Source of the DNA: Oceanospirillaceae bacterium
Lineage (GTDB): Bacteria; Pseudomonadota; Gammaproteobacteria; Pseudomonadales; Balneatricaceae
DNA: 17,021 nucleotides
Assembly (NCBI GenBank): GCA_023954795.1
Contig: JAGSHA010000028.1
Coordinates: 1-17,021 of the forward strand
Direction of reading: 5' to 3'
The notes under the pieces: model-generated
What the model was told of the DNA's origin: nothing
Database searches by the model: none
Seen by the model: only the letters and a program-made list of their open reading frames with translations
Position numbers and translations under genes: made by a program
Shown: piece by piece, positions 7,468-14,995 of the stretch
How the letters are laid out: each line of letters opens with the position of its first letter
Position numbering within the stretch: position 1 is the first letter of the stretch

Positions 7468-7481
7468 AAAGATAAAAAACC

Positions 7482-7973
7482 ATGAAATCTAATGTCGATT
7501 TGGACCGTTTTGATATCAAAATATTGCACGAATTGCAGCGTGATGGTGGTGTATCGAACCAAGATTTGGCTGAGAGAGTAGGACTGACCGCTGCGCCTTG
7601 TTCGAGGCGGGTCAAACAGCTTGAAGAGAGCGGTGTGATTGGAGAACGGGTGGTCAGGATCAACGAGCGGGCAGTCAACCTCAATCTGATTGCTATCTTG
7701 CATATCAGTATGGATAAACATATCCCGGAGCGTTTTGAGGAGTTCGAGCGTGAGATTAGTAACATGCCAGAAGTGATGGAATGTTTGCTGATCACCGGTC
7801 ACGAGGCGGACTATCAGCTTAAAATTGCTGTACCGGATATGGATAGCTATCACAACGTGTTGCTGGGAACGATTACGCGTATTAAAGGCGTGTCGGGCGT
7901 AAAGTCATCATTCGTGATGCGTAAGATCGTCGATAGCTGTGCAGTACCGCTGAAATACATTACCCGCAGGTAA
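7482..7973 (+). CDS. Lrp/AsnC family transcriptional regulator
   Basis: This 163-residue DNA-binding protein has the standard two-part layout. The N-terminal helix-turn-helix is at about residues 5-60 (DRFDIKILHELQRDG, then NQDLAERVGLTAAPCSRRVK). The C-terminal RAM/AsnC ligand-binding domain is at about 68-150 (LNLIAILHISM, then MPEVMECLLITGHEADYQLKI and later GVKSSFVMRKIV). Length and motifs match Lrp-type regulators, which bind amino acids, often leucine. Its divergent position next to leuA, with shared half-sites, suggests that it controls leucine synthesis; it is probably a local paralog and not the global Lrp, which I cannot prove. The ribosome binding site is weak (AAAGAT about 11 bases upstream). 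The next gene is convergent. Confidence 0.92.
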   Translation: MKSNVDLDRFDIKILHELQRDGGVSNQDLAERVGLTAAPCSRRVKQLEESGVIGERVVRINERAVNLNLIAILHISMDKHIPERFEEFEREISNMPEVMECLLITGHEADYQLKIAVPDMDSYHNVLLGTITRIKGVSGVKSSFVMRKIVDSCAVPLKYITRR

Positions 7974-8076
7974 TTTGAAGATACCTGGCGAACGGTTGGT
8001 GTAGGTCAGGCCTTCACATCCTTGTGTTGGGTCTGTGTTTACAGAGTTAATACGGCACTGAATATCTGCGTATGGG

Positions 8077-9204
8077 TCACTGGGTAAAACGTGCTTCCCG
8101 AACACCCGGACTTTCAAAGAACAGGCTGGACAGTGTGAGCTGATACATATGCATGGCGGTCACCAATGACTGCACATCGTCGATGGTGATTGCGTTGTAA
8201 AGGCTGGCGCGTAAGCCTGTGCCGCGGGGGTGTACTTCAATGGCGTTGATACCGCGTCCTTTACAGTACATGGCAAAAGCTTCGTCGCTGATGCTGTTTC
8301 CCGTGCTGAAGACCACATTCATGAGCGAGCGATCTGACTCATTCACATGGGTGCGAAACAGACTGGAGTCGTCAATCGCGTCATAGATTAGTTTGGCTTT
8401 CTGACGATTGATCTCTTCCATGTTCTTCAAGCCTCCGATCTGTTCTTCAAGCCATTTCAGCATCAGGTTGGTCACGTAGATCGAGAAAAGGGGAGGTGTG
8501 TGATAGCTGGAACCCGCTGTGATATGAGACATATAGTCCAGGTAAGCCGGTAAGTTGTTATTGAGAATCGCACGTTTACGTACGGCCACAACAGTGACCC
8601 CCGCTAGACCGATATTCTTCTGCGCATGAGCGTAGAGGCAGTTCACATTTTCCAACGGAATTTCACGGCTTAGAAAGTCAGATGAGGCATCCAGTAACAA
8701 CGGCGTAGGGGAATCGGGAAACTGATGCCACTGAGTACCCATGACAGTGTTGTTGGTACACAGGTGCAGGTAGCGTGCATCGGCGCGACTGTTAAGGGTG
8801 TCTATCGATGGAAGTGCTTGGTAATGCTGGTGTTCACCGCTGGCGATGATGCTGACGTTACGCGCACAGTGGCGGGCTTCACTGATCGCTTGTTGTGACC
8901 AGTATCCGCTGTCGACGTAATCAACCTTGTCGAACTCTTTTGAAAGATTCATCGGTGCCATGACAAATTGCTGTGAAGCGCCACCTTGCAGTAAGAGCAG
9001 ATCCCATGCTGCATCCAACTGAAGGGACCTGCGTAACCGTTCAACCGTATCGTCAATCAGATCCCTGGCGAGGATAGTATTATGGCTCAGCTCCATAATG
9101 CTTTTGCCGCTGTTGTTGTAGTTGAACATCTCGGTCTGAATCTGTTTTAGTACCGTTGGGGGCAATGGGCCCTGGCCGTCGGAATAGCTGCGAGTAGGGG
9201 GCAT
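8077..9204 (-). CDS. SerC-like class V aminotransferase, altered phosphate site
   Basis: This 375-residue PLP enzyme aligns along its length with phosphoserine aminotransferase, most closely with the Bacillus-type sequence pattern (QGGASQQF, CTNNTVMGTQ). Fold and cofactor residues are kept: Trp102, Asp172 in LDASSD, and the PLP-binding Lys196 in AQKN. Arg332 in GLRASLYNA would hold the substrate carboxylate. However, the usual MELSHR motif is MELSHN (His41 kept, Arg42 replaced by Asn), the usual GHRSVGG is VHPRGTG (His325 kept, Arg replaced by Pro326), the N-terminal GP motif is DGQGPLP, and NTPP is HTPP. In SerC these arginines bind the phosphate of phosphoserine, so a different substrate is possible. 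AAGGA is well placed before the ATG. It is divergent from the sensor kinase. SerC is the family; the exact reaction is uncertain. Confidence 0.82.
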   Translation of the reverse strand: MPPTRSYSDGQGPLPPTVLKQIQTEMFNYNNSGKSIMELSHNTILARDLIDDTVERLRRSLQLDAAWDLLLLQGGASQQFVMAPMNLSKEFDKVDYVDSGYWSQQAISEARHCARNVSIIASGEHQHYQALPSIDTLNSRADARYLHLCTNNTVMGTQWHQFPDSPTPLLLDASSDFLSREIPLENVNCLYAHAQKNIGLAGVTVVAVRKRAILNNNLPAYLDYMSHITAGSSYHTPPLFSIYVTNLMLKWLEEQIGGLKNMEEINRQKAKLIYDAIDDSSLFRTHVNESDRSLMNVVFSTGNSISDEAFAMYCKGRGINAIEVHPRGTGLRASLYNAITIDDVQSLVTAMHMYQLTLSSLFFESPGVREARFTQ

Positions 9205-9300
9205 GGCGAATTCCTTTTTTATTCTTATGACTTCACGCTGATGGTTCTGAACGAATGCAACGTAGATCGTGTGTAGAGTTTGATTTACAGACTAAAAACT

Positions 9301-9322
9301 AAATGTGAGGTAAATGTGAGGT
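9301..9322. promoter_or_regulatory. Perfect tandem 11-bp repeat, candidate OmpR/PhoB-type response-regulator box
   Basis: AAATGTGAGGT occurs twice head to tail (9301-9311 and 9312-9322) with no mismatch. An 11-bp period, one helical turn, is the classic layout for winged-helix response regulators, which bind as head-to-tail dimers. The site lies between the SerC-like gene and the kinase-regulator pair, about 15 bases upstream of where a -35 would be for a TATATT at 9360-9365. Autoregulation by the downstream response regulator is the likely meaning. Confidence 0.5.
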
Positions 9323-9393
9323 TGCTCAAGTCAGGCTATTTCTGGCGGGAGTCAGGCGGTATATTGGCCTTCGTTGAAACGGAAATAAGGTAG

Positions 9394-10953
9394 ATGCAGT
9401 CGATGAAACAGGGTGTGTTGCTGCGGCAGTTTTTTGTTTGGATCTTATTGGCGAACCTGCTGAGTATTGGCTTTATGACTGTTGTGGGTAAACATGCACT
9501 TGATCGCAGTGCGCGTGAGACAGTAGGTGACAGTCAGGTTGATAGGCTGGCATCTCTTGCGCGGGTGCTGGCGCGCCATTATGTGTACGCTGACAGTTGG
9601 CAACCTGTCATCGATAATCGTCGCCTTTGGCGGACTCTGGCTTCGCCATTAGCGCTACTTCCGAACCCCGATGGCAGCTTGCCCGATGACCGTGATATGC
9701 GTCGCAATCACAGCTACCTCCATCCTATGCTCACATCTGAAAGTTATGGTGGCCGCCCGTCACTGATTGAAAGAGACCGGGTTGTTGATCCGTCACCGGA
9801 TGCTGTGCGTCAGAATATTTTGCCGCCTCCGCGTCGGCGTTTACCTTCACTGGATGAGTTAGCGGGTTCGTTATTGCTCTACGATACCGAAGGTAACTTA
9901 CTACGCGGAAATCCCAAGCATGAACGTATCACCTCGGTGGAAGTGCCAATTCGGGTGAGGGGTGAAATCGTGGGGGTTTTGAAGCGTCCGCGTCCGCTCA
10001 GAGAGATCCAGAAGATCAAGTTCAGTGTTTGGAATAGCGCGACTGAAACACTGGCCTGGGGAATCTTTATCACGGTTATGTTCTCGCTGATGTTTGCCTA
10101 TATAGTGAGCAAAAACCTAACGCGGCCCTTAATACAAATATCGTCGGCGTTACGTAAACTGGCATCTGGTGATTTTACCGCGCGGGTCCCTGCCTTAAAA
10201 AACATGGCCTATAAACCGGTCAGTGATGATGTGAATTTTCTGGGTCATGCATTGGGTGAAAGTAAGGAAACCCGTCAACGCTGGATCAGTGATATATCGC
10301 ATGAGCTGCGCACACCCGTGAGTATATTGAACGCTGAGATAGAATCCGCAGAAGCGGGAATTCAAGGATCATCGGAAGATATGCTGGAATCGATGCGTGA
10401 AGAAATTACCCAGCTCAATACCTTAATCAACGATCTGAAAACCTTGAGCCACTCGGATTTAGGTGGTCTTAATTTTGAGCGTAAAGAGATCAATGTGAGT
10501 CGTTGGCTTCATCAGTACGCCGGCAAAGTACAGAATGCGGCTGAAAAGCATAATCTGCAGCTTGAGAGTGCCTGTTCTGAATTTTCACAGAATGTGACCT
10601 TGTTTGCAGACGAAAATCGTTTGCGTCAGGTGTTTGACAACTTGCTACAAAACTCGCTGCGCTATACCGATGCGGGTGGAAAAATTAGGTTAAGTGTCCG
10701 CAATATTGACCGTTCCCTCAGTATCGTGTGGGAGGACTCAGAACCTGCTGTACCACAAGCATCATTGCCGAAACTGTTTGATCGTTTGTATCGCGTAGAA
10801 CAGTCCCGGAGCCGGGCGACTGGAGGCTCCGGATTAGGTTTGTCGATCTGCAAGAGTATTATCGATGCTCAGGAAGGTACAATAGTTGCGCGCCATTCCG
10901 ATTTGGGGGGGCTGGCGATTGAGATCAGGCTCCCGCTTGATCAGGTGAAATAG
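9394..10953 (+). CDS. BaeS-like sensor histidine kinase
   Basis: This 519-residue inner membrane kinase has a membrane helix at about 12-33, a periplasmic sensor region of about 185 residues, a second helix at 219-240, a HAMP linker (KNLTRPLIQISSALRKL onward), and a HisKA domain with the phosphoacceptor His303 in SDISHELRTP. The HATPase_c domain has its N-box at DENRLRQVFDNLLQNSLRY (Asp406, Asn416, Asn420) and its G2 box at GGSGLGLSICKS (477-488). The G1 region reads WEDSEPAVP, lacking the usual glycines but similar to the DSAPGVP of BaeS. The sensor region contains a proline/arginine-rich stretch (LPPPRRRLPS). BaeS senses envelope stress and activates drug efflux in E. coli; the signal here is unknown. 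AAGG precedes the ATG. The response regulator gene follows after 15 bases. Confidence 0.92.
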   Translation: MQSMKQGVLLRQFFVWILLANLLSIGFMTVVGKHALDRSARETVGDSQVDRLASLARVLARHYVYADSWQPVIDNRRLWRTLASPLALLPNPDGSLPDDRDMRRNHSYLHPMLTSESYGGRPSLIERDRVVDPSPDAVRQNILPPPRRRLPSLDELAGSLLLYDTEGNLLRGNPKHERITSVEVPIRVRGEIVGVLKRPRPLREIQKIKFSVWNSATETLAWGIFITVMFSLMFAYIVSKNLTRPLIQISSALRKLASGDFTARVPALKNMAYKPVSDDVNFLGHALGESKETRQRWISDISHELRTPVSILNAEIESAEAGIQGSSEDMLESMREEITQLNTLINDLKTLSHSDLGGLNFERKEINVSRWLHQYAGKVQNAAEKHNLQLESACSEFSQNVTLFADENRLRQVFDNLLQNSLRYTDAGGKIRLSVRNIDRSLSIVWEDSEPAVPQASLPKLFDRLYRVEQSRSRATGGSGLGLSICKSIIDAQEGTIVARHSDLGGLAIEIRLPLDQVK

Positions 10954-10968
10954 AACGGAACATGACGT

Positions 10969-11652
10969 ATGACGGATAATACGCCCACGATATTGATCGC
11001 AGAGGATGAACACAAACTGGCTCGACTGCTGACCAACTACCTGCATGCTAAAGGTTACCAGTGTCACCACGTTGATCGCGGTGATCTCGTGGAACCGTGG
11101 TTGAAAGACAATCATGCAGATCTGTTGCTGCTGGACATTATGATGCCAGGTAAAGAGGGGTTTGAAGTGTGCCGGGATCTGCGCAACACTTCCTCGATTC
11201 CCATCATCATCCTGACAGCGCGAGTACAGCAGGCTGATGAGTTACAGGGGCTTGATCTTGGTGCGGATGATTACATCTGCAAACCATTTGAAATGGCCAG
11301 TGTAGTGGCGCGTATTCGCGCCACCTTACGCCGTAGCCAGCAATTAACGGTACCTCAGGCGGAGCAGGAGTTTATCGAACTGGTGAGTGACTCTGCGACG
11401 CTTAGAATCAATAATCACGAGATTCAACTGACCGCCTCTGAGTTTCGCTTGTTGGATGTATTGCATAAAAACAAAGGGCGTATCTTTAGCCGTGATCAGC
11501 TGTTGGATCGAATCCATGATGATCACCGGGTCGTTTCTGATCGTACCATCGACACGTTAGTTAAATCTGTCCGCAAAAAAATCAACGCTGTCTACTCTGA
11601 ACAGGTATTGATCCATTCGGTTTATGCGATGGGTTATAAATTTGATTTCTAA
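10969..11652 (+). CDS. OmpR/BaeR-like response regulator
   Basis: This 227-residue regulator has a receiver domain at residues 6-118, with the acidic pocket AEDE (11-14), phosphorylated Asp56 in LLLLDIMMPG, Thr83 in ILTAR and Lys105 in YICKPF. A C-terminal winged-helix DNA-binding domain (about 130-226) contains ASEFRLLDVLHKNKGRIFSR and the recognition helix region SDRTIDTLVKSVRKKI. The order kinase-then-regulator and the BaeS-like partner make it BaeR-like. It should bind tandem direct repeats, and one perfect 11-bp tandem repeat lies upstream of the kinase gene. The two genes form an operon; the gene after it is separated by about 247 bases. Confidence 0.94.
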   Translation: MTDNTPTILIAEDEHKLARLLTNYLHAKGYQCHHVDRGDLVEPWLKDNHADLLLLDIMMPGKEGFEVCRDLRNTSSIPIIILTARVQQADELQGLDLGADDYICKPFEMASVVARIRATLRRSQQLTVPQAEQEFIELVSDSATLRINNHEIQLTASEFRLLDVLHKNKGRIFSRDQLLDRIHDDHRVVSDRTIDTLVKSVRKKINAVYSEQVLIHSVYAMGYKFDF

Positions 11653-11899
11653 AGTGGCTGTATGTCTGAAGGGGGCAGAGCAGGTCTTTATAGAGTGATT
11701 AGACGATTACTTGGAGCCAGTTTCCCATTAGATATACTTTCTGGCAGTAGTAAAGAATATAAAACCGATGCACTCTGGATTGATAACGGTGCATTCAGTT
11801 ACATTACGGCCTTCAAATACAATAGATTGAGTCTATTGCTGCCTGTTTTTCTGGCGCTACTATCGATATCGAAACCTGAATTTTGGACCGCAACACAAA

Positions 11900-12727
11900 A
11901 TGAGATCCGTCATCTACCTGTTGGGTGCGCTTGCATCACTTTCTACTGCTGAAGCAGCGTACGAGCGCGACCCGGACTGTACCAGTAATGTTTATCTCGT
12001 AGAGAAAAGAGAGCACAAAGCCGACACGTGGAAACGCTTTGAAGAAACGCCGGACAGTGTTCCGGCGGTTATGGCGCAGATCTTTAAGGAAATTGGCACG
12101 GTTCCGATTGATGCTTCTGATGCGTATATCAGCAGTTTCTTTACCGCCGCGCCAGAGATTCAGGCCCCGGACGAGAAGAAAAAAACCTTCATCTGGCATC
12201 AGCGTGCCGGTAAAAACGAAGTGCACCTGAACCTGACAAAGGAGAACGGGTGTATTAAGCAGTTTGTTCTGTCCTACCGTAATCCAACATCTAAACGCAG
12301 TAAGGTTATCGAAAGCCTCATTCAGAACAACCTTATTCCTGAGCCGGGGTTAGCGGCTTTCGCAAAGGACGATGAGCGTATTTGTCAGCTTCAGCAGATT
12401 CAACATCAGCGCATCACCTATAGCGTCAATGGCAGTCCGCGTTATGTGACAGAAGAAAAGCTGCCTGCATTTGCGGCTTTCACATTGCGAAGCTTTTTAC
12501 ATACCAGTCTGCATGGCGCACAGAGGACGTTATACGAGTTAGGCGCTCCCGACAGGGTGAGGCGTAAATTGGTGTGGAATGTCAAAGATGGTCATGGAAA
12601 GCCCTATGTCATTGAAGTCGCTCAACATCAGTCTTGTGACAAAACGATGAGCATCAATTGGAAAAACACGTATGGTGTTAAGTATCGTTTAGAGCGAGAG
12701 AATACCTTCATAGACCCAGAGTCCTAA
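11900..12727 (+). CDS. Exported protein of unknown function
   Basis: I do not recognise the family. The 275-residue product starts with a clear signal peptide (MRSVIYLLGALASLSTAEA, cleavage around residue 19-20), so it should be periplasmic or secreted. The mature protein is mixed alpha/beta in character, with four cysteines (Cys27, one in NGCIKQ, one in ERICQL, one in QSCDKT), enough for two disulfides. The segment ending in WHQRAGKNEVHLNLTKENG and the C-terminal KLVWNVKDGHGKPYVIEV look like beta strands. There is no lipobox, repeat or catalytic motif I can name. It lies 247 bases downstream of the response regulator, far enough to be separate, and could be a target of that two-component system. 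Confidence 0.72.
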   Translation: MRSVIYLLGALASLSTAEAAYERDPDCTSNVYLVEKREHKADTWKRFEETPDSVPAVMAQIFKEIGTVPIDASDAYISSFFTAAPEIQAPDEKKKTFIWHQRAGKNEVHLNLTKENGCIKQFVLSYRNPTSKRSKVIESLIQNNLIPEPGLAAFAKDDERICQLQQIQHQRITYSVNGSPRYVTEEKLPAFAAFTLRSFLHTSLHGAQRTLYELGAPDRVRRKLVWNVKDGHGKPYVIEVAQHQSCDKTMSINWKNTYGVKYRLERENTFIDPES

Positions 12728-13029
12728 TGAACTAAACGATTCCATAAGGTCGGGGTTAAGCGAGTAAGTTGTTTTAAGTCCGACCATCTAATTGTTTCGT
12801 TGCTGTCTTCTCCCCGTTTTTCACCTCCAAATTCCCTTAAAAATCAGACTCCCGACAATGTGTTGTTGTTTTCTTCATGGAAAGTTGGTCTGTAGCCCCT
12901 TCTATCAACTATGTTTAAATCACATATTTTTTATCTTGGCATTTAGGTTGCTGAGGACGCTCGGTTGGGGTGGGTGTTTCTGTAGCTTGAGGTGCGAGCA
13001 GGATTGCCGGTTTAAGTTGCAATCAATGG
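12728..13029. other. Intergenic stretch without a supported gene
   Basis: These 302 bases separate the exported protein from the diguanylate cyclase. They are pyrimidine-rich in the first half, AT-rich around 12908-12940 and G-rich near 12960-13000. The short open frames here have no ribosome binding site or protein-like composition. I see no convincing terminator hairpin or sigma70 promoter, though the AT-rich part could hold the cyclase promoter. Confidence 0.5.
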
Positions 13030-13998
13030 ATGAGATTGTCTATGGAGTATTCCGACCAGTTTTTAAGAGCCGTTCTGGATAGTGTGGATGTCGGTGTTGC
13101 GGTCATTGACTGTGACGGGAAGATTGTTTTCGTCAACGATCGATGGATTACTTTTGGTCAACGGAATGGTGTGCCGGATACAATGCAATGGCTAGGTGTT
13201 AACTATCTTGCCGTTTGCGAAGAAGCCGCTGAAACGGGGGACTGTCTGGCATTGGAGGCAGTGCAGGGCATACACCAAATACTTAATGCTGAGCTGCACT
13301 CTTTTTCCTTAGAATACCCTTGTCATAGTGACGCAGAAAAACGCTGGTTTATGATGCGTGTGTCCTGTTTCGTGACTGATGGAAAACGCCTTTGTGTTTT
13401 GTCCCACCAGAACATCACAGAACGTAAGCTTGCTGAAGAGAAGGTTCTGAGCCTATCCCGGCAGGATGGGCTAACCGGTTTGTATAACCGGCGATACTTT
13501 GACGAATTTTATCAGCAAGAGTGGAATCGTTGTTTACGCCAATCCTTACCCATTACGCTGGTGTTGTTTGATATCGACCACTTTAAATCAGTGAATGACA
13601 TCTACGGACACCAAGTGGGTGACCAACACCTTCGGTCAGTTGCACAGTGTGCAAATACTTTTGCCAAAAGGCCGGGTGACATTTGTGCCCGTTACGGAGG
13701 GGAGGAGTTTGTCTTGGTGTTGGGAAATACCAGGGGGGAAGAGGCCGCCATGCTTGCTACGAGGCTGGTTTCAGAGATAGAGGCTCTGGATATTCCCAAT
13801 GAAATGTCTCCAGCGAGTCCGGTCTTAACCATCAGTGCAGGAGTGGTGACCAGAGTGCCTGACAAATCAATGCACAAAGAAAGCCTGATAGAAGAGGCGG
13901 ACAGGTTGCTATATCGGGCTAAGAAAAAAGGCCGTAATCAGCTCTGCGCCGCCAACATTAGATCAGTTCAGCCGAAGGCCGAAGAGAGTATTATTTAA
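13030..13998 (+). CDS. PAS-GGDEF diguanylate cyclase
   Basis: This 322-residue protein should make cyclic di-GMP from two GTP. A PAS sensor domain (about 8-135) begins FLRAVLDSVDVGVAVID and ends with the PAC-like QNITERKLAEEKV linker. The GGDEF domain follows from about residue 140 (SRQDGLTGLYNRRYFDEF) to 310. The active-site loop is GGEEF (223-227), a functional variant. An I-site RPGD (214-217) lies five residues upstream, so product feedback inhibition is likely. No transmembrane segment is present, so the enzyme is cytoplasmic; the PAS ligand is unknown. The start could equally be ATG 13042, four codons later, which is better spaced from GGAT at 13028. Its 3' end overlaps the convergent FKBP gene by eight bases. 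Confidence 0.93.
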   Translation: MRLSMEYSDQFLRAVLDSVDVGVAVIDCDGKIVFVNDRWITFGQRNGVPDTMQWLGVNYLAVCEEAAETGDCLALEAVQGIHQILNAELHSFSLEYPCHSDAEKRWFMMRVSCFVTDGKRLCVLSHQNITERKLAEEKVLSLSRQDGLTGLYNRRYFDEFYQQEWNRCLRQSLPITLVLFDIDHFKSVNDIYGHQVGDQHLRSVAQCANTFAKRPGDICARYGGEEFVLVLGNTRGEEAAMLATRLVSEIEALDIPNEMSPASPVLTISAGVVTRVPDKSMHKESLIEEADRLLYRAKKKGRNQLCAANIRSVQPKAEESII

Positions 13999-14464
13999 AG
14001 TCCAATAGCTCTACATCAAAGATGAGCGTTGAACCAGGCGTGATTACACCAGCAGATCCATTGCCGTAAGCCAGTTCGCTAGGGATAAACAGTCGGGTTT
14101 TCTCGCCCACAACCATCAACTGTAAGCCTTCGGTCCAACCCTTAATGACCTGATTCAGACCAAACTCAATCGGCTCACCACGTTCAACTGAGCTATCAAA
14201 TACAGTGCCATCAATCAGCGTGCCGTGGTAATGCACTTTAACCTTTGAGGATGCGACAGGGTGTTCGCTGCCGCTGCCTTCCTGAAGTACCTTGTATTGC
14301 AACCCAGATGCAGTGGTTTTCACCTCTGGATCATTTTTATTATCCGCTAGAAATTTCTCTCCGCTTGCTTTGTTTTCCGCAGAATGACGTTTGTTCGTCT
14401 GACTGGTTTTGTACACAAAAAACACGATCACGATAAGCAGGAGGGGAAGAATAATCTCTAACAT
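13991..14464 (-). CDS. Membrane-anchored FKBP-type peptidyl-prolyl isomerase
   Basis: This 157-residue protein has an N-terminal membrane helix (about 3-18), a polar linker and a complete FKBP domain (about 52-157). The binding-pocket residues of active FKBPs are all visible: Tyr79 in VHYHG, Phe89-Asp90 in VFDSS, Phe101, Val106-Ile107 and Trp110 in QVIKGW, Tyr133 in LAYG, and Phe149. It should catalyse proline cis-trans isomerisation and assist folding. The anchor, followed by lysine/arginine at 19-26, makes orientation unclear: these positives would favour a cytoplasmic domain by the positive-inside rule. It resembles FklB/FkpA-type proteins but lacks their dimerisation region. AAGGCG lies six bases before the ATG. 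Confidence 0.92.
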   Translation of the reverse strand: MLEIILPLLLIVIVFFVYKTSQTNKRHSAENKASGEKFLADNKNDPEVKTTASGLQYKVLQEGSGSEHPVASSKVKVHYHGTLIDGTVFDSSVERGEPIEFGLNQVIKGWTEGLQLMVVGEKTRLFIPSELAYGNGSAGVITPGSTLIFDVELLDFK

Positions 14465-14619
14465 AACAGCGCCTTAGGTTAAATGAAGGAAGAATCTAAT
14501 AATGCGCGCAGGTGGGTTTCCTTGCAATGCCAGATATCACTTTAGCGTTGATTTACGTCGCTGATTATCGACTACAGTTGTGTCTGGTTTTACTTTATTT
14601 AGTAAATATTCAAAAAAGA

Positions 14620-14647
14620 TGCAATCGAATCAAATCTTCAAACGTCT
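14620..14647 (+). promoter_or_regulatory. Candidate ECF-sigma promoter of the bufferin operon
   Basis: TGCAATC at 14620-14626 is followed after 16 bases by CGTCT at 14643-14647. A TG-AAC-like -35 with a CGTC -10 at 16-17 bases is the general layout for group-4 sigma factors. Transcription would begin near 14653 and leave a leader of about 55 bases before the precursor gene. The operon's own sigma factor is the obvious candidate user. Confidence 0.42.
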
Positions 14648-14707
14648 CCTTAATTGAGTGGCCTGAATCCACTTCAAAAAAATAATGCTTCGAGGAGAAA
14701 CCCAACA

Positions 14708-14980
14708 ATGAACAGCAAAACTTTGATTACTGCGACGATCATCAGCCTGAGTGCCGTTGCCACTTCTGCATATGCTGTGCCTGATGCGCCTAAAAACTGG
14801 GAAAAATGTGCGGGTATCGCAAAAGCCGGTATGAATGATTGTGGTGCGCTGGACGGTTCCCACGGTTGTGCAAGTCAGGCTAAAGGCGACAACCTGGAGA
14901 ATGAGTGGGTATACGTACCTGAAGGCACCTGTAAGAAAATTACGGGTGGTGTTGTTGCCAAAATTAAGCCTGCTAAATAA
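14708..14980 (+). CDS. bufA1: DUF2282 bufferin precursor peptide (BufA1-like)
   Basis: This 90-residue exported precursor belongs to the DUF2282 family. The start at ATG 14708 is supported by GAGGAG at 14692-14697 and by a good signal peptide (MNSKTLITATIISLSAVATSAYA, cut after residue 23). The mature peptide has four cysteines at 34, 45, 54 and 75, in the family pattern EKCAGIAKAGMNDCG, HGCASQAKGDN and PEGTC. In characterised bufferins, cysteines are converted by the partner DUF692 enzyme to thiooxazole groups, and the exported product chelates copper and so protects the cell. It is the first gene of an operon with the modifying enzyme (15-base gap), its DUF2063 partner and a sigma factor. 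Copper as ligand is inferred from the family. Confidence 0.9.
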   Translation: MNSKTLITATIISLSAVATSAYAVPDAPKNWEKCAGIAKAGMNDCGALDGSHGCASQAKGDNLENEWVYVPEGTCKKITGGVVAKIKPAK

Positions 14981-14995
14981 TCAGGCGGCAACAAT

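Larger units (their letters stand above)
7108..7481. promoter_or_regulatory. leuA / lrp-family divergent control region
   Basis: This 374-base gap holds no convincing gene. Its right third (7380-7481) is very AT-rich and contains three GCGCAAT-type half-sites and a likely lrp promoter. On the leuA strand a possible promoter is TTATCT-N18-TATAAA near 7445-7475, overlapping the lrp promoter. That would leave a leuA leader of about 330 bases. A GC-rich hairpin lies 62 bases before the leuA start. I looked for a leucine-rich leader peptide on the - strand and did not find one. Confidence 0.55.

Noticed and set aside
11662..11952. 96-codon open frame after the response regulator
   Set aside because: It overlaps the signal peptide of the exported protein at 11900 in another frame, has no good ribosome binding site and its composition is not protein-like.
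12792..13082. 96-codon frame before the diguanylate cyclase
   Set aside because: It overlaps the start of the cyclase, is Cys/Phe/Leu-rich in a pyrimidine-rich spacer and has no supporting start signal.
13991..13998. Eight-base overlap of convergent cyclase and FKBP genes as evidence of a truncation
   Set aside because: Both proteins end at normal family positions, so this is just compact gene packing.
14654..14707. Upstream GTG extension of the bufferin precursor
   Set aside because: It would bury the signal peptide behind 18 polar residues, whereas ATG 14708 has GAGGAG at a good distance.
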